Shown here in pieces: positions 8,307 to 15,712 of a stretch of DNA of 64,000 nucleotides. Positions within the stretch are counted from its first letter, which is position 1; the number at the start of each line of letters is the position of its first letter. The DNA comes from Bacillota bacterium. GTDB lineage: Bacteria; Bacillota; Clostridia; Christensenellales; SZUA-584. Under the pieces are notes generated by a model. That model was not told the origin of the DNA and ran no database searches. It worked only from the letters and a program-made list of their open reading frames with translations. Position numbers and translations under genes: made by a program. Location of the stretch: NCBI GenBank assembly GCA_023410595.1, contig JAEYPO010000038.1, forward strand, positions 33,476-97,475, read 5' to 3'.

Positions 8307-9818
8307 ATGCCAAAATCGGGCACTATTTTCAACCGGATATTTCGCAAAAGCAGCAAACCCTTAAACGTACAGAGGGTTGTTATTTCCGACGAGCAAAAAC
8401 GAATCGCTGAAGAAAACAATCAGGAAAAAGCTTACATACCCGAAAAAATTACTGCAGCGGATTTGTACGAAGAGAACCTTGAGGATACGCCTGTCGCCGC
8501 CTTCCATGAACAGGCTGTAAAGCGGCAGGGCAGACACTACGCAAAGAAAAAACAAAAGAGTACAGGCGTTTCCGAAAAGATGCCCGTGACCCACGAAACG
8601 CAAAAGCGTTATAAGAACAAAAAGAGTTTTGGCGCTAAGATTGCGTCTGTTTTCAGCAAGCAATTGCAGACGAGCAACAATGCCGCGCTGGAATTCGCCG
8701 AAAACAAAAAGCGGGTGGGAAGGAAAGGCAGAAGAAACAGAAAGATAGCGTTATATGCAGGTACAGGCATAGTAATCGCCGTTCTTATGCTCGTTATCGT
8801 GTTTGTGCCCGGAGGGGCGGCCGCCCCTGCCGACGCTGCCAACATGTTGCCCACAGAAGCCGGAAACAAGAATGTGGCGTATGCCGCCAGCAAGTCGGAT
8901 GAAATAACGCCGGATGTAAGCGGACAGCCGGATGTTAGTGGACAGCCGGACGCAACCGGACAGCCGGACGTAACTAGCAATGAGAGCTCTACGCCAACGG
9001 GGCCTTCCATAACGCCTGCCGTTTCAGATACGCCTCAGCCGACGTTAATCGCAACGACGCCGCCCGACAAGACGCTTCCGCCCATCAGTGTGGACAAGGA
9101 AGTAGACACGTTTATGGTCGACGCCAAGCGTTATTATAACGAAGTGGGGTATTCCTCCAACTACTATGAATACAGCGATGAAGAGGCATACATGCTTGCC
9201 CAGGTCATACACGCCGAGGCGCGCGGGGAGAGCACGAAGGGAAAGATTGCCGTCGGCAACGTAGTTATGAACAGGGTGCTGAGCAGGGGGTTTCCGGGGA
9301 ACACGATAAAAGACGTCGTAACGAGGCCAGGACAGTTCGCATATAACCCGAATACAAGACCGGGCGTCGCGTCCAAGATAGCGGCGAGAAATGTGCTCGA
9401 TTTTCAGGTGTGGGTGATACCTCAGAACGTATACTTCTTTAAGGTGTCGAGTTCAAAATCCAACTGGAGCTCTCATGTCTACCAGTTCAATATAGGGGCT
9501 CACGCGTTTTACACCGCGAGCTACAGCGGCAGATTCAGAGGCGACAGCATACCTCCCGCACTTTACGAGCGGACGTATAAATGGCCTACGATAGGATGCA
9601 AACCGGAAGACAGGGTTTACAGGCTGCAGTATATGCTTAATAAGCTTGGCTACGACGTCAAGGCGGACAAGTATTTCGGCAAGGGCACGAAGGATGCCGT
9701 CATGGAATTCCAGAAAAAGAAGGGGCTTGAAGACGACGGCGTTGCGGGGCCCGCTACGCTCGAGGCGCTGATATACGAGTTCGGACTGCAGAATTATTAT
9801 GAGAAGTTCTGCAAATGA
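8307..9818 (+). CDS. Membrane-anchored SleB-type cell wall hydrolase with peptidoglycan-binding domain
   Basis: 503 residues from the ATG at 8307, which has AAGGAG seven bases upstream; an in-frame ATG at 8289 lacks one. Domains: a basic cytoplasmic region (1-146), a membrane helix (about 147-168), a Pro/Thr-rich linker with a tandem repeat, a hydrolase-2/SleB domain (about 290-410) and a C-terminal PG_binding_1 repeat (about 425-490). The SleB-type catalytic glutamate lies in IHAEARGES. The family cleaves spore cortex or vegetative peptidoglycan as a lytic transglycosylase or glucosaminidase. The long cytoplasmic N-terminus is unlike secreted SleB and suggests a vegetative, membrane-tethered enzyme. 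Confidence 0.85.
   Translation: MPKSGTIFNRIFRKSSKPLNVQRVVISDEQKRIAEENNQEKAYIPEKITAADLYEENLEDTPVAAFHEQAVKRQGRHYAKKKQKSTGVSEKMPVTHETQKRYKNKKSFGAKIASVFSKQLQTSNNAALEFAENKKRVGRKGRRNRKIALYAGTGIVIAVLMLVIVFVPGGAAAPADAANMLPTEAGNKNVAYAASKSDEITPDVSGQPDVSGQPDATGQPDVTSNESSTPTGPSITPAVSDTPQPTLIATTPPDKTLPPISVDKEVDTFMVDAKRYYNEVGYSSNYYEYSDEEAYMLAQVIHAEARGESTKGKIAVGNVVMNRVLSRGFPGNTIKDVVTRPGQFAYNPNTRPGVASKIAARNVLDFQVWVIPQNVYFFKVSSSKSNWSSHVYQFNIGAHAFYTASYSGRFRGDSIPPALYERTYKWPTIGCKPEDRVYRLQYMLNKLGYDVKADKYFGKGTKDAVMEFQKKKGLEDDGVAGPATLEALIYEFGLQNYYEKFCK
8913..8966 (+). repeat. Three 18-bp tandem repeats in the linker of the SleB-type protein
   Basis: Units at 8913-8930, 8931-8948 and 8949-8966 each encode D-V/A-S/T-G-Q-P and are followed by a decayed partial unit. 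They lie in the extracytoplasmic linker, where repeat number usually tolerates change. Confidence 0.85.
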
Positions 9819-9833
9819 CATTAATTTGGCAAT

Positions 9834-9863
9834 CAAAAACCGCGGTAAAACTGCGGTTTTTTA
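9834..9863 (+). terminator. Intrinsic terminator after the SleB-type gene
   Basis: AAAACCGCGG / CTGCGGTTTT hairpin around a short A-rich loop, followed by a T tract. The flanking A and T runs allow it to act in both directions, so it could also serve the convergent minus-strand operon ending at 9918. Confidence 0.85.
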
Positions 9864-9917
9864 TATTGATCCGCCAAAAACCGGAATTTTGATTCGCAAT
9901 ATGCGTCCGAATACCGG

Positions 9918-11027
9918 TCAATCACTGTCGAACATATGCCTTAGCTTTGTTAAAGCGTCGCTGTTGCCGCCCAGCGCTTTCATGGAAAGCTCGCTGAGCA
10001 TTGGCCTGTCTTCGGGCAGCGCAAGCGCCGCGTCCTCTGAAAGCAGTTTATACATCGAGGACATACAATCGTTATCCTCGTATATTTCAATGCCGGGGAG
10101 TACGGGAAAAACGCCCAGCGCTTCAAGCTTTGCCTGTACGCGCGGTTCAAGAAGGAACGAGGCGAAATCTACACACGCCTGCCGCTTTTTATCGTCGTCC
10201 GACCATACGGCGCTTATAAGCTGCGCCATGTCTGTGTAGCCGCTTAACGCGTATGCGAGGTACGCAGGCGCCGAGCCCTCTTCGAGCTTAGCATTAACCT
10301 CGAATAACTGCCTTTGCGATGCTATAAGCAGCCCTGCCTTACCCGAGCAAAAGCAGTTAAATCCGTCCGAATACGCCACAACCGTCAGCCCCGTCGCGGC
10401 ATCCTGAGCAGGAGGCTCATCCCATTGGTATAGCTTAGGGCCTTCATTTTCGGGGTATTCATGCAGCGCTACAGCCGGCAGCGATAAACAGCCTTCTTCG
10501 GAGTCGAAGCATACGCCAAGCCCGGACATGCTTAAAAACTCGTCGGGGCGAACTCCCCAGCCGCCGGGAGGAAACAGGCCGTTTTCTTCCACCATATCGG
10601 CGTTTATCAACAAACAGTACGCTCCGCACATATAAGGATAAGCATCTTCGGAAACTTCGGGAAAGATTGTGTCTTTATGCGGCAAGTGAGACAGGGGAAG
10701 GTCAACGCTTTGCCCGAGAGGATAAGAGACGATATCGGGGGCTTCGCCTTTTTGCAGTGCCGCTTCCGCTTCGGCCGCCGTCAGATCGACGAAGTCGATA
10801 AATATGCTTGCGTTGCGGGCCTCAAAATCCGCTATCCGCTTTTTAAGAAACGAACCGCAGGAAGAACCGCCTGTGCGCCAGCCTGTTATGTTCCATAGCT
10901 TAAGTATGCCTTTATACGGCACGCTTGCGGGCGTTTCAGAGTAATAGGACTGTATAAGCCAGGGCGAAAGCGCTATCAGAATAATCGCCACGGCAAATAA
11001 AAAACAGGTAAAAGGTTTGATCTTCAT
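9918..11027 (-). CDS. ABC-type extracellular solute-binding protein (family 1-like), orphan
   Basis: 369 residues with an N-terminal hydrophobic signal/anchor (about 7-25) and no lipobox cysteine. A bilobal binding-protein pattern follows: ADFEARNASIFIDFVDLTAAEAEAALQKGEAPDIVSY resembles the N-lobe of sugar-binding family 1 proteins, and QACVDFASFLLEP their C-terminal region. No permease or ATPase gene is nearby. It is the last gene of the minus-strand operon with the ROK kinase and hprK, 42 bases after the kinase stop, with GAGGGAG before the ATG. Membrane anchoring by an uncleaved signal is possible. The substrate is unknown; a sugar is a guess from context. Confidence 0.7.
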   Translation of the reverse strand: MKIKPFTCFLFAVAIILIALSPWLIQSYYSETPASVPYKGILKLWNITGWRTGGSSCGSFLKKRIADFEARNASIFIDFVDLTAAEAEAALQKGEAPDIVSYPLGQSVDLPLSHLPHKDTIFPEVSEDAYPYMCGAYCLLINADMVEENGLFPPGGWGVRPDEFLSMSGLGVCFDSEEGCLSLPAVALHEYPENEGPKLYQWDEPPAQDAATGLTVVAYSDGFNCFCSGKAGLLIASQRQLFEVNAKLEEGSAPAYLAYALSGYTDMAQLISAVWSDDDKKRQACVDFASFLLEPRVQAKLEALGVFPVLPGIEIYEDNDCMSSMYKLLSEDAALALPEDRPMLSELSMKALGGNSDALTKLRHMFDSD

Positions 11028-11069
11028 AAAGTCTCCCTCTTACCTATTTATACTTGCTTTAGCCTTCAA

Positions 11070-12011
11070 TCATGACTTGGCAAGCATAGCCGCTCCTATA
11101 AGTCCGGCGTCGTTTCCGGACCTCGCGAGCTTTATATCGGCGTACTTCTGGTTTTCGAATATACCTTTTCCTTCGCTCGCCTTAATTATCTTTTTGAGCA
11201 GGAAATCGCCCGCCCCCGACAGCCCGCCCCCGATAGCTATTATGTCGGGGTCAAGTATGTTTACTATCGTACATATGCCCATCGAAAGATGCTCTACGTA
11301 TTCGTCCACGATGCTGAGCGCCACATAATCGCCGTTTTTAGCGCTGTCCATAATCATCTCGGCCGTTACCTTCATGTAATCTCCGCCCGTTAAGTGGTGA
11401 AGCATGCTCTCCGGACGATCTATAACGCAGCGGCGGCCTGCGCGTATAAAAGCGCCTGCCGACGTATACACCTCAAGGCAGCCTTTGTTGCCGCACGTGC
11501 ACTGCAGTCCATTCGGTACTATGGCCATGTGTCCTATTTCGGCGCCAAGCCCGTGAGCGCCGCTAAAGACCTTGCCGTCCAGCACGATGCCGCCGCCGAC
11601 GCCCGTGCCCAGCGTTATTAGCACTCCCACGCGGCAGCCCGCCAGCGCGCCCAGATGATATTCATACAACGCCGCCACCGACGCGTCGTTGTCAATAACA
11701 ACGGGTATATCAAGGTGCTTTTTGAATTCGTCGCGCAGGGGCACATTTAACCAGTATGTGTTGTGCACAATAACGGTGCCGTCCTTTAAGCTGACGCCGG
11801 GTATGCCTATGCCGACGCCTTTTATTTCGCCTGCGCTTATGCCTTGTTCTTTAGCGAGACCGGACACAGCGCCCGCCATATCTTTGATTACGGCTTCATA
11901 GCCTCTGCCCGGATTAGTGGGCACGCTTGTTTTGCAGACAAGAGAAAAGTCTTCTGTTACAAGCCCCGCTTTTATATACGTTCCTCCAAGGTCAATACCG
12001 GCAAGATACAT
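11070..12011 (-). CDS. ROK-family sugar kinase (glucokinase-like)
   Basis: 313 residues. The N-terminal phosphate motif is AGIDLGGTYIKAGLV, the catalytic Asp region VVIDNDASVAAL, the glycine-rich LGTGVGGGIVLDGK, and the ROK zinc motif CTCGNKGCLE follows the conserved GHM histidine. All catalytic features of an ATP-dependent hexose kinase are present, glucose being the likeliest substrate. It starts three bases after the hprK stop with GAGGAA upstream, so the two are co-transcribed and probably co-translated. A role as regulator is unlikely because the N-terminal helix-turn-helix of ROK repressors is absent. Confidence 0.88.
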   Translation of the reverse strand: MYLAGIDLGGTYIKAGLVTEDFSLVCKTSVPTNPGRGYEAVIKDMAGAVSGLAKEQGISAGEIKGVGIGIPGVSLKDGTVIVHNTYWLNVPLRDEFKKHLDIPVVIDNDASVAALYEYHLGALAGCRVGVLITLGTGVGGGIVLDGKVFSGAHGLGAEIGHMAIVPNGLQCTCGNKGCLEVYTSAGAFIRAGRRCVIDRPESMLHHLTGGDYMKVTAEMIMDSAKNGDYVALSIVDEYVEHLSMGICTIVNILDPDIIAIGGGLSGAGDFLLKKIIKASEGKGIFENQKYADIKLARSGNDAGLIGAAMLAKS

Positions 12012-12014
12012 GCT

Positions 12015-12953
12015 TTATTCCTCTTTCTTGGTGTAATTAGGCGAAATGATGCCCAGCAGCTTGCTGTCCAGCTGCTCCGCGGTTATCTGCCCCATAGATT
12101 TGAGTCTGAAATTCATCGCGGCGACCTCTATGATTATGGCGAGGTTCCTGCCGGGGCGAACGGGTATCGTTATCGTAGGTATCTGGACCCCCAGCAGCGG
12201 TATGAATTCATCCGTTATGCCGAGCCTGTCTATATTCGTGACGTCTCCCGGCTCAAGCTTTACGGCAAGATCTATGGACTCTTCGATAAGCACTGCGCCT
12301 ATTCCGTACAGTGTGCGCACGTCTATTATTCCAAGTCCCCTTATCTCCATCATGTGGCGTATTATCTCGGGAGCCTGTCCTATAAGCTGATTGTCAGAGA
12401 GCTTTGTTATCTCGACGACGTCGTCCGCCACGAGCCGGTGGCCTCGTTTAACGAGCTCGAGCGAGGTCTCGCTTTTGCCTACGCCCGAATCTCCAAGCAG
12501 CAGTATGCCCACGCCGTATATGTCCATAAGGCCCGCGTGCCTTGTAATGCTGGGGGAGAGCACTTTATCAAGATACACCGTAGTCTTGTGGCTGAGCTTG
12601 GTGGTCGTAAGCCCGGACATTAGTATAGGCGTGCCGTATTTTTTTGCCGCCTCAAGCATTTCGGGGGGCGGCGTCAGATTGCGGCCTATGAGTACGCAAG
12701 GCACCTTGCTTTTAAAATACTTGTCGAGCCGTTCAATTTTAAGCTCCGGGTCGAGATTTTGCAGGTATGTCATCTCCACCATGCCAAAAAGCTGTATACG
12801 ATTGACGGCGAAGTATTCAAAAAACCCGGCCATCTGCAGCCCCGGACGGTTTAAGTCCGACGTATCGACATATACGTCCTCTGCGTCGCCTTTATAAAGT
12901 ATGCTTAAATTCAGATCTTTCGCAAGTTTGTCGATATTCAGTTTTGTTTTCAA
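12015..12953 (-). CDS. hprK: HPr kinase/phosphorylase
   Basis: 312 residues. An N-terminal domain (about 1-130) is followed by the kinase domain with P-loop GDSGVGKS at 154-161, the preceding conserved His139, and the HprK signature EIRGLGIIDV. It phosphorylates and dephosphorylates Ser46 of HPr (and Crh), the central switch of carbon catabolite control in Firmicutes. The start is a TTG at 12953 with GGAGG seven bases upstream, immediately after the HAD gene stop. In Bacillus and many relatives hprK is followed by lgt; here a sugar kinase follows instead. Confidence 0.95.
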   Translation of the reverse strand: MKTKLNIDKLAKDLNLSILYKGDAEDVYVDTSDLNRPGLQMAGFFEYFAVNRIQLFGMVEMTYLQNLDPELKIERLDKYFKSKVPCVLIGRNLTPPPEMLEAAKKYGTPILMSGLTTTKLSHKTTVYLDKVLSPSITRHAGLMDIYGVGILLLGDSGVGKSETSLELVKRGHRLVADDVVEITKLSDNQLIGQAPEIIRHMMEIRGLGIIDVRTLYGIGAVLIEESIDLAVKLEPGDVTNIDRLGITDEFIPLLGVQIPTITIPVRPGRNLAIIIEVAAMNFRLKSMGQITAEQLDSKLLGIISPNYTKKEE

Positions 12954-12955
12954 GG

Positions 12956-13747
12956 CTATGCCTCCAGTATATATTTATATATAACATCAGCCACGCCGCC
13001 TTCGTCGTTGGACGCGCAGACTATGTCGGCGGCTTGCTTTGCCCCGGCGTCTCCGTTTTCTACCGCCACGCCCAGACCGGCATATTTTAACATGGGTATG
13101 TCTATTTCAGTGTCGCCTATCGCAATGGTTTCATTTCGTTTAACGCCGTATTGGTCTGCTACATATTCAAGCGCGCTGCCTTTGTTGACTCCCGCGTCCT
13201 GAAATTCAAGAAACGTTGAGTACGAACGTACTATGGTAAGCTGCGGGAACTCCTTTTCAACATCTTCCCGAACACCGCGCAGTATATCTTCGCTTGCAAA
13301 ATACAGCACCTTAGGCGTTATCAGCTCGCGCTCTAAAAGGTCGGGCACGACTATGCCGGTATAACCGGCACGCTGCTCGTAAGCGTCGGTAAAGCTGTTT
13401 CTCTCACGAAAAACGATATCCCCGTTTACATATACATTTGCATGTATGCCCCTGCTGTACGCGAATTCCAGCAGCCGTTTTGCGATGTGCGGGTCAAGAT
13501 TTTTTGTATACAAAGCGTTGCCCGCTCCGTCGAAGATTTCTGCGCCGCCCGTTGTTATAAGAAGTGAATCAAGCCCCAGGTCGTCGTAGAACCTTTGGGC
13601 GCCCTTCTGTGTCCTGCCCGTGCAAAGCACTACGATTATACCTTTTGTTACAGCCTTTTCTATAGCAGCACTTGCTCTATCGTTTATGCTCCCGTCATGT
13701 GTAAGCAGCGTATCATCCAAATCTATAGCTATCAGTTTGTATGCCAT
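12956..13747 (-). CDS. Cof-type HAD hydrolase
   Basis: 263 residues from the ATG at 13747, which has GGGGAG upstream; a TTG six codons earlier overlaps that site and is rejected. Motif I is IDLDDTLL with the two catalytic aspartates, motif III/IV GDTEIDIPMLKYAG, and the C2 cap of Cof proteins lies between. Members dephosphorylate sugar phosphates, pyridoxal phosphate or flavin intermediates. It is first in the operon HAD-hprK-ROK kinase-binding protein, suggesting a sugar-phosphate substrate, but this is inference. Confidence 0.9.
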   Translation of the reverse strand: MAYKLIAIDLDDTLLTHDGSINDRASAAIEKAVTKGIIVVLCTGRTQKGAQRFYDDLGLDSLLITTGGAEIFDGAGNALYTKNLDPHIAKRLLEFAYSRGIHANVYVNGDIVFRERNSFTDAYEQRAGYTGIVVPDLLERELITPKVLYFASEDILRGVREDVEKEFPQLTIVRSYSTFLEFQDAGVNKGSALEYVADQYGVKRNETIAIGDTEIDIPMLKYAGLGVAVENGDAGAKQAADIVCASNDEGGVADVIYKYILEA

Positions 13748-13778
13748 TAATTTCTCCCCGTGCAAAGTTGTCTATGCT

Positions 13779-13807
13779 ATTATACAATTATGCATAAGAT
13801 TTGAAAA
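13779..13807 (-). promoter_or_regulatory. Probable promoter of the HAD-hprK operon
   Basis: On the minus strand a perfect TATAAT (13779-13784) is preceded by TTTTCA about 17 bases upstream. The -35 is weak. The rest of the divergent intergenic region 13748-14054 is AT-rich, with one more promoter-like pair for the rightward gene and no supported coding sequence. Confidence 0.5.
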
Positions 13808-13921
13808 TACTAAAAAATGAACGGGCAGATATTATGGCGAAAAAGTATATAAAAATGACATGAAACTGCAGAATAAGAGCATGCAAAGACTGTTTTTTGC
13901 TGTGATATACGACAATGCTAT

Positions 13922-13950
13922 GTACAAAGTATTACAAAACTGTTATACTG
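13922..13950 (+). promoter_or_regulatory. Possible promoter of the carboxypeptidase gene
   Basis: TGTACA and TATACT are separated by 17 bases in the AT-rich region upstream of 14055. It would give a leader of about 100 bases, in which I see no convincing regulatory structure. Confidence 0.35.
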
Positions 13951-14054
13951 GTCGTATCCTGTTTATGCATAAGCCCCGTAAACAAAGGCTTTGGGGCATA
14001 CGGCCTCATAAGTATATTGGGGCTATAATCAAGACGTTTGAGGGGATGTAGAAG

Positions 14055-15455
14055 TTGAAAAAGATTACATCTGTTTGTTTAGTTTTATTTATGGTGCTCG
14101 GTATGTTTGCGGGCACGGCACTGGCGGCGGCGCCGGCTTATACGGGAGAGATTGACCCAGATTTCGCAGTTATGCTCATTGATGCGGATTCGGGCAGAGT
14201 TTTACATCAACAACATGAAAACGACCCTATTAAACCTGCAAGCACAACTAAAATAATGACGTGCCTTGTTGCTTTAGAGCATTATTCTACACTGAGCGAT
14301 AAGGTAACTATACCGCCAGAAGGAGATTGGACAAACAAGTCCAATAATTTTTCCAAGCTCCATACGCGAAATGGTGAAGAAATGACCGTTAAAGACCTGC
14401 TTTACGGTATGATGCTTGCGTCGGGAGATGACGCAGCAGATGCAATCGCAATACTTGTGGCTGGGTCTATATCGGGCTTTGTCGATATGATGAACGCAAA
14501 GGCGCAGGAACTGGGCATGACGTCTACGCATTTTGCTAACGCGGGCGGGCTTGATAAAGAAGACCCCACTGTAACCGTTGCCGACATGGCAAAGCTCTCG
14601 ATGAATGCAATGAAAAATCCTGATTTCAGGGACATCGTTAAAACGTTCTCATATCAAATGGAAGAGACAAACAAACAAAAGTCAAGGATAGTAGAGAATA
14701 CAAATGTGCTTCTTGACCCTGAAAGCAATTATTATTATGAAAATTGTACCGGCATTAAAACAGGTTCTACACCAAAAGCTGGTGGGTGTATTGTTTCCGC
14801 CGCTTCAAAGAACGGAATGAATCTAATATGCCTGGTTTATGGCGAAAGCCCGTCGTCTAACACTGAGAGATGGAAAACTTCTAAAGCCCTTTACGAATGG
14901 GGATTTGAGAATTATTCTACGATAGACGTCGCTCCGCTGCTCGAGGCCGCCGACCCCGTGCAGGTGCAGGTGGAGAATTACTCAGCTGAGGATTCGGGAA
15001 AAGGCATGCTCGAATTTAAAAAGCCGGAGGCGGGAACCACATTCGTAACGCTGGATAAAACGACGGCCGACGGCCTTTTAAACGGCACGGATAAGCTTGT
15101 GCCGACGCCCACATATAACGCGGAGCTTCCGCTTCAGGCGCCTGTTAAGAAAGACGACGTGCTGGGAACCGTTACCTACAGCAGCGAGGCTACGGGAGAG
15201 GTGGTCTGTACGCTCGACCTTATTGCCTCAAGGGAAATTGCCGAGGCAGGAACGGTGAGCGGCGAGACAGCGGTAACAACGCTGCCGCCTACGCCTCCCA
15301 AAAAAGACCCGGGGCAGGGCGGCGGCTCGGTGTGGTACTGGCTTATCATTCCCGTAGGGCTAGTAGCGTTCCTTGTTGTACGGCTCATAACGACTAAAAG
15401 GAGCAAGCGGTTTAAAAAGCGCACCCGGCCGCACTACAGCTACAGGATAAAATAA
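14055..15455 (+). CDS. Serine-type D-alanyl-D-alanine carboxypeptidase (S11, PBP5/DacF-like)
   Basis: 466 residues: a signal peptide ending near ALAAA (about 25), an S11 transpeptidase-like domain, a beta-rich PBP5_C domain, and a C-terminal membrane helix (WYWLIIPVGLVAFLVV) with a basic tail. Motifs are SxxK at Ser63-Lys66 (STTK) and KTG at 235-237. The SxN motif reads Ser123-Gly124-Asp125, with Asp in place of Asn. It trims the terminal D-Ala of stem peptides and limits cross-linking. Codons up to about 14920 are visibly more AT-rich than the GC-rich remainder, so the gene may be mosaic. The terminator after it implies a monocistronic unit. Confidence 0.92.
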   Translation: MKKITSVCLVLFMVLGMFAGTALAAAPAYTGEIDPDFAVMLIDADSGRVLHQQHENDPIKPASTTKIMTCLVALEHYSTLSDKVTIPPEGDWTNKSNNFSKLHTRNGEEMTVKDLLYGMMLASGDDAADAIAILVAGSISGFVDMMNAKAQELGMTSTHFANAGGLDKEDPTVTVADMAKLSMNAMKNPDFRDIVKTFSYQMEETNKQKSRIVENTNVLLDPESNYYYENCTGIKTGSTPKAGGCIVSAASKNGMNLICLVYGESPSSNTERWKTSKALYEWGFENYSTIDVAPLLEAADPVQVQVENYSAEDSGKGMLEFKKPEAGTTFVTLDKTTADGLLNGTDKLVPTPTYNAELPLQAPVKKDDVLGTVTYSSEATGEVVCTLDLIASREIAEAGTVSGETAVTTLPPTPPKKDPGQGGGSVWYWLIIPVGLVAFLVVRLITTKRSKRFKKRTRPHYSYRIK

Positions 15456-15465
15456 AGTGAAAATA

Positions 15466-15490
15466 AAAACCGCTGAAAAGCGGTTTTTTT
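15466..15490 (+). terminator. Intrinsic terminator after the carboxypeptidase gene
   Basis: AAAACCGCT and AGCGGTTTT pair around a GAAA loop, and the T run extends to 15490. Confidence 0.9.
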
Positions 15491-15493
15491 AGT

Positions 15494-15596
15494 CCGATGA
15501 CAAACTCACGTTTGTCATTCCGAGCTGTAGGCGAGGAATCTTAAAAAAGCTATAAACAGAAAAGATTCTTCGGCTGCTCCGCTCCCTCTGAATGAC
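15494..15596. repeat. Composite palindromic intergenic element
   Basis: Two nested dyads. The first is ATGACAAAC-TCAC-GTTTGTCAT (15497-15518). The second is long: GTCATTCCGAG (15514-15524) pairs with CTCTGAATGAC (15586-15596), and GAATCTT (15536-15542) with AAGATTC (15562-15568). It looks like a REP/MITE-type intergenic repeat. The first dyad recurs at 29265-29303. Confidence 0.7.
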
Positions 15597-15659
15597 CCAT
15601 GGGTACTTTGTCATTAACATCCTAAAAAGCCTCACGACTTCTTCGGGATTTCGATGTCA

Positions 15660-15692
15660 ATAAAAAAACCGCTTGAAAAAGCGGTCTTTTTA
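15660..15692 (-). terminator. Intrinsic terminator of the topoisomerase operon
   Basis: AAACCGCTT / AAGCGGT hairpin. On the minus strand it is followed by a run of seven T residues, 20 bases after the subunit A stop. Confidence 0.88.
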
Positions 15693-15712
15693 TCTGCATG
15701 ATAAAAGTTCTG

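Noticed and set aside
13972..14003. Hairpin GCCCC...GGGGC in the carboxypeptidase leader as a possible riboswitch
   Set aside because: Only a five-bp stem with a long unstructured loop and no conserved blocks of a known class.
13860..14051. Plus-strand open frame of 63 codons before the carboxypeptidase gene
   Set aside because: No ribosome binding site, no similarity, and it lies in the AT-rich promoter region.
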